Shown here in pieces: positions 57,414 to 64,000 of a stretch of DNA of 64,000 bases. Below the pieces are notes generated by a model, which was not told where the DNA came from, ran no database searches, and saw nothing but the letters and a program-made list of their open reading frames with translations. Each line of letters starts with the position of its first letter. Within the stretch, counting starts at the first letter, position 1. The stretch spans positions 377,001 through 441,000 of the forward strand of contig LSRY02000056.1 in NCBI GenBank assembly GCA_001643675.2. Reading direction: 5' to 3'. The translations under genes and the position numbers were made by a program. Source of the stretch: Monocercomonoides exilis. Taxonomy: Eukaryota; Preaxostyla; Oxymonadida; Polymastigidae.

Positions 57414-57923
57414 CTCGCTAAGACTTCCTAAATAAGATTTTTAAAATCCAACAATGATCTTGCCCATCAAACCAATCTTTTTTCTTTGAAGAGAAAAAAA
57501 TTTTAATTTGCCGAATATTTTCGTTTATAATCTCTTAATGCTGTTTCTTTTCGTTTAGTTATAATTATGTATATTTTATTAAAGAGAAAAAATATGTAGG
57601 AAATGGTGATGACTTATGTTGCTGACAATAGTATTTTTTCATATTTGGAAGCAATGTTCACTTCTCATCGTTGTCAACAAAGTGAAAATTTTTTATGTTG
57701 ATAAATTTTCTCTCCTTTCGCCGAACTGTACATCTAAATAATTGTGAACACCATCTGAATCGAGTGTTTATGTCAAATGAAGAACAAGATATGAAGCCCT
57801 AAAAAAATGTCTTTCTAAATTATCATTTTATAATTGAAATATGAATAATTGACAAAGTTCATCAACTTTCCCTGTTTTATTTGATTCAAAATAAAAATAC
57901 ATTTTTTCTTTGAAATTCACATA
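57414..57923. other. Upstream region of eL37, up to the mariner insertion
   Basis: AT-rich, no ORF. It contains the presumed eL37 promoter and ends at the TA dinucleotide (57922-57923) duplicated by the transposon. Confidence 0.5.
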
Positions 57924-58004
57924 CAGTCTGTCCAAAATAAATGTTGATCTGTCCAAAAAAAATGTAGATCATCCCTCAAAATTAAAAAAAGAGATATTCC
58001 CACA
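57924..58004 (+). repeat. Left terminal inverted repeat of the mariner-type element
   Basis: Matches the reverse complement of 59992-60073. It contains two consecutive near-copies of a ~21-bp unit (CTGTCCAAAATAAATGTTGA and CTGTCCAAAAAAAATGTAGA), plausible tandem transposase-binding sites. Confidence 0.95.
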
Positions 58005-58034
58005 ATCTCTAGCTGAAATTACGAGAAAAATTCA

Positions 58035-59297
58035 ATGCAAACTATTTCCTTTCTGGATGCGAGAACACCAAACAAAAGGATGTTATTGAGCAGCCAAGTT
58101 CCAAATATATCAGAATACAGAGTTGAATACATCGCATCGCATTTTTCACATCCTTTGGAAGAAATGATGCATGAAAATATTAGAATGAGAGCAGCTTTGA
58201 AAGAGAAGGAAGACAGAGAAAAAAAAATTGAACAATTCAGGCAGAAGGATACTGAGGTTGAAGGAAAATGCAAAAGGCCATACACTCCAGCAACTGTCGA
58301 AAAAAGAAAAAAACTTACAGATTTATTCAGAACGTATGGAAGAAGCAAGTCCGAAAGCTGGTATGCGAATGAATGTACCCTCACAAACATCACCACCAGC
58401 AGATATTTACAAAAACTGCAGATTGGTATAGACATTATTCACAACGAAAAACAAAAAGGAAGAAAAAAAATAGTGAACAATGATCGATATAAGAATCTCA
58501 TAAGACAAAAAATGAAGCAAAATCCATTAACCACACTTCGAACAATATCACACGAGCTTTCTTCAACTGGATTGCATATCTCTAAATCTACTGTGCACAA
58601 TATGCTACATGAAAAAAACAACGATACAGATTTATTCCCAATATTTTCTTTCAAGAGAATAACTGTCAGGCCAGCATTCGCAAACACCGATGAAAATAAG
58701 AAACAAAGAATTCATTTCATTGAACAATTATTTCGATACGAGAAAGATGGCGCGCTAATTTTCTACATCGATGAGACGTCGTGGAACGTCAGTTGCATCA
58801 GGAAATACGGTTGGGCAGAAAGAGGAGAAAAAGTGTTGGTTCCTCCACCTCCACTATTTCAATCTGTAACAGCTATCACGTCTATATCCATGCTTGGAAT
58901 GGGCTACACAGAAGTGATTAGAGGAACAGTCAACCACGAAGTGTTTGAAGCCTATATTAAGCGTTTTCTATTATCCATTAAAAATTACAAATCGTCTGTG
59001 ATCGTAATGGATAATGCAACAATTCATCATATTAACACGGACAGTCTTATTAAAGAAGCTGGTCATGTCGTTCTATTCAACGCTGCATATTCCCCAATTT
59101 TGAACCCAATCGAGAATATTTTTGGCATTTGGAAGGCAAGAGTTGAATCAAATACGTTAAAGTGGGAAGGGGAGTCACACTTTTTCGCTGAAATGGCAAA
59201 AACCTTTGAAGAAATTTCTGCCAGAGAAGTCAGAAAAACCATCATGGATATCGAAACAAATATATGGCCGCAGGTCATATCCTTGAAAGATCTGTGA
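58035..59297 (+). CDS. Tc1/mariner-IS630 superfamily transposase
   Basis: 420 residues from the ATG at 58035, no intron. After a charged N-terminal coil come helix-turn-helix-like segments, the second clear (NPLTTLRTISHELSSTGLHI and SKSTVHNMLHE). The basic KGRKK between them is the position of the usual GRPR-like linker. The catalytic core keeps all three acids: Asp 246 in FYIDETSWN, Asp 326 in IVMDNATIHH and Glu 360 in YSPILNPIENIFGIWK. There are 33 residues between the second Asp and the Glu, one less than classical Tc1 (34). The protein would cut and paste the flanking element in the nucleus. The reading frame is complete and AT-richer than host genes. Confidence 0.95.
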   Translation: MQTISFLDARTPNKRMLLSSQVPNISEYRVEYIASHFSHPLEEMMHENIRMRAALKEKEDREKKIEQFRQKDTEVEGKCKRPYTPATVEKRKKLTDLFRTYGRSKSESWYANECTLTNITTSRYLQKLQIGIDIIHNEKQKGRKKIVNNDRYKNLIRQKMKQNPLTTLRTISHELSSTGLHISKSTVHNMLHEKNNDTDLFPIFSFKRITVRPAFANTDENKKQRIHFIEQLFRYEKDGALIFYIDETSWNVSCIRKYGWAERGEKVLVPPPPLFQSVTAITSISMLGMGYTEVIRGTVNHEVFEAYIKRFLLSIKNYKSSVIVMDNATIHHINTDSLIKEAGHVVLFNAAYSPILNPIENIFGIWKARVESNTLKWEGESHFFAEMAKTFEEISAREVRKTIMDIETNIWPQVISLKDL

Positions 59298-59991
59298 AGG
59301 AAGTTTTTTCTTTTAATTTTTTTTCCTCATTTCATAAGTTTTTTTTTGTTTCAAACGTAACATTCGCTTTCTAATCACAATGATTTTTTTTGAAACAAAA
59401 ACAATGTTGAAAAAACATTTGCGTAACTAATTGATACATTTGTTCGTTCATTATATTTTTTGTAACTTCTATTTACAAAACAAAAACAAGTTCAAACAGA
59501 ATGTCTTTTTGTTTTTAATTAAAAAAATAAAAATAAAATCACATTATCCAATAGTTTTTCACAATTCTATTGAATGAGGTGATCATTGAAATGAATACAA
59601 TAGCTTTATCAAAAACAACTACAAACAATACGTCAACAACTATTTTTTAAACATGCAAGATTGAAAAGAAATAAGTTGTTGCAACGTAAATCAAAAGAAT
59701 AATGATGACAAATTTTAAAAACAAACAAAAACTTTACAGCATGTGAAGAAAAATAAAAGCACTTTGTCAAAAACTTCAACTTGTTTGTTTTCAAAAGAGA
59801 TATACACAATTAAACACTTTTCTTTTGAAAATATAACTATTTGCTAAACAATTCATTATCAAAATGAAAACAAATAAAAAAACAATGTTTAAATTGCAAA
59901 AACAACATACCCTTGTGTCATTTTTGCTTCAGAGTTCATTTATTCATTGAAAATTCACAAAATAATGAAAAGAAAAAGTTTCCACAAGCGA
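59298..59991. other. Non-coding 3' part of the mariner-type element
   Basis: About 690 bp, AT-rich with many short AAACAA-like runs. I see no second gene, so the right side of the element is long non-coding filler. Confidence 0.6.
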
Positions 59992-60073
59992 TGTGGGGAA
60001 TATCTCTTTTTTTAATTTTGAGGGATGATCTACATTTTTTTTGGACAGATCAACATTTATTTTGGACAGACTG
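59992..60073 (-). repeat. Right terminal inverted repeat of the mariner-type element
   Basis: Reverse complement of 57924-58004 with one extra G (GTGGGGAATATC versus GATATTCCCAC). It carries the same two-unit subterminal repeat. Confidence 0.95.
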
Positions 60074-60316
60074 TAAACAATTTTAATAATATTCCAGTTT
60101 TTGATAAACCAGGAATATTATTTTATAGTGAATAAATACAATTAAGATGATGAGAATAATCATTCAAGCATGAAAAAGATCAAAAATAATGAAATTTTTG
60201 CATAAACATAATTTCGCGGGTTCAGATAATTGATAATTGTTGCAAGTACAAATCGAATATACATTTATTATTCAATTCGTATTTAGTCCATACATACAAC
60301 AGAACACTTAATTGCA

Positions 60317-63300
60317 ATGACGCATCTGCAAACTTTTGATGAACATCGTATTTGGGGTGGTTTGCAGTGTTTAATCATTTTAACGCATTGTTTCATCTTT
60401 TTTATAGCATCATCTCCAGCGGGATTTGATTTATCTTCGAATGAAAGAATATGTATGTTTTATTTACTTCGTTTTTTCAATTATGAAAATAAATATTATA
60501 GATTCTCCGTCACTTCCATTTTATAATCCATCTATTCCTTCAAAACCTTTACCAAAAACAATTATATCACATCCAAGTAGGCCCATCGTGAACGACGAGG
60601 ATATTTTGGAAAATAGTCATGAAAATTCTATCGAAAGTGCAACTGATTTTCAAAATGAAATTGAAAATCCGACAGATAGAAAAGATGACAGAGAAGGAGA
60701 GCTTCATTTTTCTACCTTTTCTGCATTTGCTCATGTTTCAAAGCAACCAATTACTTCCCCATCAAAATTTCATCGTCACAAAGAAGACATTTGTCATGAT
60801 ACTTCAACGTCAGCAATAATAGAAACAGAAGACGACGTTGATGTCGCACTTGCGGCAGCGGCTGCAAAAGCAGCGATGGAAATGAAAATGGGGATGAGTT
60901 TCAGTGGTCGTTCCGGCTTGAAGCGGACTTTGTCAATAAAAGGAAAAGGCCCAACATCTCTTGCTTTTCAACCTCCTTCACTAACTCCAGCACCTTCCCC
61001 CCATCCATCAATGGTGTCTTCTGGTAGAGGAGGTGAAGAAGGCGAAGTGTTTGGATCGTCTATTTTGGTCGGTCAAGGCCGCGAAGGCAGCCATCTTCTC
61101 AAGCAGCGGGAAACAGCATTGCTGATGCCAGCCTCCACGCCTGTGCAGTTTGCCACCGTGTCCTCCTCAACAGCCCCTCCTCTCTCGCTCCATACATCAC
61201 CTTCACACCATGCTCACTCCAGTCCATCACCCACTTTTATGAAGAGCGACACTTACGGACAGCCTGCTCCTGCTTATCAGCATTCACCTTCTGAATACTC
61301 ACAGCCAGGCATGTCTAATGACAGCAGCCAATCACTTCACGATGTCCCACTTCATCCTCAGCAGCACGTGTCCTTCATTGGTCGTTCTGCCTCTCCTCTG
61401 CGGAACTCCATCTCTTCCTCCTCCAAACAGCTAAGTACTGCATTTGTGCCATCTGGCCTGTCCTCATCCACTTCAGAAGTCAAACACGCCGACTCCCCGG
61501 GCTACTCACCAGGTGCTCCTTCATTTCTTCCTTCTTCTTCTCGTCTCTCTCTTTCTCCTATACCACACACATCAGCCAATTCATCGTCTTCTCACGTCTC
61601 CTTTGCCACCCCGCACCGCCCCCAGCAGGCACAACCAGGCTCTCGCTCTTCCACGCCCATCCAGCAGCTCGGTAGACCTTCTTCTGCTTCGTCGTTTGTG
61701 CTGTTTCTTCAGCCTTCTGCTTCTACCAATTATTCACAGACTGTCAGTTCATCATCATCATCATCATCTTCTTCTTCTTCTTCCTATTCCTCTTCTTCTA
61801 CCCCTTACTCCTCTTCATCCTCTCCTACCTACCCCTTATCTTCATACACTGCCTCAACCACTCTCTCCTCTGCCCCTTCTCCACTCCCCACCGCCCTCCC
61901 GAAAGAGCAGCACTTCCACGAGCAGCTCCTCTTCTGGCAGAAGGAGGTCATTCCACACTGGAGCACCCGGAGCAACCAAGAGAACGTGCGGCAGCTGTGG
62001 CGGCAGGGCATACCAGCCCCAGTGAGAGGGCAGGTGTGGCTGAAGACGATTGGAAACAGACTGAATATCACAGAGAGACTGTACAAGATGCTCGAGGCAA
62101 GCAGGAAGGAGGCGATGAAGGCGATGGAGGAAGAGAGGGAGAGGAGTAAGGCAGAAATAGGGAATGAGGGAAGTGGAGATAATAATAATATCAATAATAG
62201 TTATAATAACAGTTCTGATTGTGGAGAAGGCAATACAGCAAGTGCTCATAACACACCAGAAAAAAAAGGAAACAGAAGAGCAAGTGACCAACAAGCAAAA
62301 GAAAATGAGATAAAAAGGATTGAAAACAACCCAAACCAGTCAGAGAATGAAGCATCTCGGAAAGAAAACAGGACAAAGTGCAGTTCTCAAAGGCAAGAAC
62401 ACGAGACACATCATCACAAATCCACCTCTTCTTCTTCTTCTTCTTCTTCTTTACCTCCTCTTCAATCAACCACATCTGCCTCTTCATTTTCTGAGTGTGC
62501 TTCATCTGGACTGTCTTCTTCATCTATTTCCTCTCCATTTGCTGACCCAACAGAAGGCTCCTCTTTCTCTCCCAGCACAACACCTTCACATTCACATTCA
62601 CATTCACCCTCACTCACCCTCACTCTCTCCCCCTCAGTCTACACACCAGCCTCTGATATTTCTCTGGCCAATCAGCGTTCACAGGGAGTTTCGAATTCAA
62701 ACAGAGCAAATGGATTCACTTCTTCTCCACTCGCAATGGCTGACATATCACAGCCTGACACTCCTTCATCGCCTGGTTCTGTTGCCTCTTGTTCAAACTC
62801 CTCTTACTTGCCTTCTGTGAGCTTATTATCTTCTTCTTCTTCTTCTTCTTCTTCTTCTTCTTCTTCAACTGCATCATCTGCATTCACTTCACTTGAGTGT
62901 TCTTCTTCTTCTGCTGCTGCTTCTGCTTCTTCTGAAAGGCAACACAATTCTTCATCTGCTTTGCCTCCTTCAATCTCAACTCCTCCACAATCTCCTTCTC
63001 CTCTCACTTCTCCTTCTCCCTCTGAAACTGCTTCTCATTCAACTCAGCATTCACTTCGCCATCAGATCTCTTCTACTGTTCTTCAAGCACCTTCTTCCTC
63101 CTCCTCCTCCTCTTCTTCTTTTAATGCTTCGAATAGCATAACTTCATTGCAATCATCATCGTCTTCTTCATTCATGCCGGCTTCTGCAGAAATCCTTGAT
63201 CTTTTTCCCACTTCAGCTGCCAATTTACAATTTTCTTCTTCTTCTCTTTCTCCTCCTTCGTCTTCGCCAAACAATTACAAAAAATTCTCTTATAAGTCAA

Positions 63301-64000
63301 CTTCTTTTGATACAAGCACTTCATCAACATCGTCTTTATTGTCATCGTCATCATCATCTTCTTCCATTTCATCCACTTTCTCAAATGCATCCAACGCATC
63401 CATAACAACCACAACAACCATCGCATCCAATGCAATCCCTTCTCCTCACCCAACGAAGTCCACAAACACACCAAAATCCCTCAAATCTCCCCAATCCTCC
63501 AGTGCCAGCCGTTCTCCTCTCCTTCTCCCTTCCTTCTCTTCCTCTCTCTTCGACCCGATCGCTACCTTGCGCTGCATCCACTTCGACATCCCCCGCACGC
63601 TCAACACACTCACCACGTTTCAGTCCAGCCGCTCTGACTGTGATGCCCTCTGCTCCATTCTCTACTGCACCGCTGCTTTTCGGCCAGACATGGGCTATGT
63701 ACAAGGTATGTCCTTCATTGGAACGATGCTTCTGATGCACATGTCACCCTTCAACGCCTTCGTCTCCCTCGCCAACATGCTCACCACGCACCACTTCCTC
63801 TTCGCGTTCTTCTTCGGCGACTCGCACTCGCTCCAGCAGCATCTGCGTCTGTTTGAGCAGAGCATAGCGCTGTGCCTGCCGGATGTGGCGAGGAGGCTGG
63901 AGGAGCTGTCGATAGATGGGTCGCTCTATGCCATCTCCTGGTTCATGAAGATGTTTGTGTCGACGCTTCCGAGAGAGACCACGGAGCTAATCTGGGACAG
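60317..64000 (+). CDS. TBC1D12/14-like Rab GTPase-activating protein, partial at the right edge
   Basis: Exons 60317-60356, 60408-60452 and 60502 to past 64000 join in phase (1193 residues in the window). The N-terminal half is Ser/Pro-rich. The TBC domain begins near residue 500 (FHEQLLFWQKEVIPHW, LWRQGIPAPVRGQVWLKTIG). It is then interrupted by ~480-500 residues of Ser/Asn/Glu low complexity and resumes with the Arg-finger motif IHFDIPRTLNT (~1055). Next follow FRPDMGYVQGMSFIGTMLL with the Gln finger, AFVSLANMLTTHHFLFAFFF and WFMKMFVSTLPRETTELIWD at the edge. Both catalytic fingers are present, so Rab GAP activity is expected; TBC1D14 relatives act in recycling endosome and autophagy traffic. 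The start codon is only 240 bp from the mariner insertion. The C-terminal end is outside the window. Confidence 0.88.

Larger units (their letters stand above)
57924..60073 (+). mobile_element. Tc1/mariner-type (IS630-like) transposon, apparently intact
   Basis: A 2150-bp element starts CAGTCTGTCC and ends GGACAGACTG, with TA on both sides (57922-57923 and 60074-60075) as target-site duplication. Terminal inverted repeats of ~81 bp differ by only about one base. One uninterrupted transposase gene lies inside. The near-perfect ends and open frame suggest recent insertion and possible activity. Confidence 0.95.

Noticed and set aside
1-64000. CRISPR arrays, bacterial operons, rRNA genes
   Set aside because: No spaced direct repeats of CRISPR type, no rRNA-like sequence; genes are intron-containing and eukaryotic.

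Overview
The window is nuclear DNA of a unicellular eukaryote. Genes on both strands carry short spliceosomal introns (GT-AG, 5' ends mostly GTTTG, GTATG or GTGTG), coding DNA is GC-richer than the strongly AT-rich spacers, and the standard stop codons end the conserved genes. Most proteins carry long Ser, Gln, Glu and Lys/Arg low-complexity tracts. Two broken genes look like the large secreted beta-helix-type proteins with CG...C repeats that I associate with oxymonads (Preaxostyla). An oxymonad-like host is therefore my best guess, but it is inference.

Left block (1-22.5 kb), gene-dense: a minus-strand helical-repeat protein running off the left edge; an ataxin-2 homologue with LsmAD and PAM2-like motifs; 55 bp away and divergent, a 2140-residue coiled-coil protein; a NAA50-type N-terminal acetyltransferase; a 342-residue DCAF7/TTG1-type WD40 protein; and a multi-exon protein kinase with an insert between the catalytic loop and a DYG motif. 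RNA binding, N-terminal acetylation, a WD40 scaffold and kinase signalling are all housekeeping-type functions.

Middle block (22.5-48.8 kb), a mobile and decaying region: a degenerate inverted repeat around a broken beta-helix-type gene (23.3-26.6 kb); a long gene with repeated frame breaks (28.5-32.45 kb); an 8.8-kb unit (32.5-41.26 kb) bounded by practically identical 1.39-kb inverted arms and encoding one large protein that joins a ubiquitin-specific-protease (C19) domain to an RNase H-like DDE transposase-like domain; another multiply broken gene (41.3-44.5 kb); and a second broken beta-helix-type gene (44.8-46.6 kb). The 8.8-kb unit is the best candidate for an undescribed system: a deubiquitinase fused to a putative transposase inside a foldback-like element.

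Right block (48.8-64 kb), gene-dense again: a 2221-residue TBC1D15/Gyp7-type RabGAP, ribosomal proteins eL43 and eL37, an apparently intact 2.15-kb Tc1/mariner-type element with TA target duplication, and a second RabGAP (TBC1D12/14-like), cut by the right edge. In this second RabGAP the TBC domain is split by an insert of about 500 residues; both RabGAPs keep the Arg and Gln fingers.

Exon junctions were derived by hand from reading frames and splice motifs; family assignments come from motif recognition without database search.
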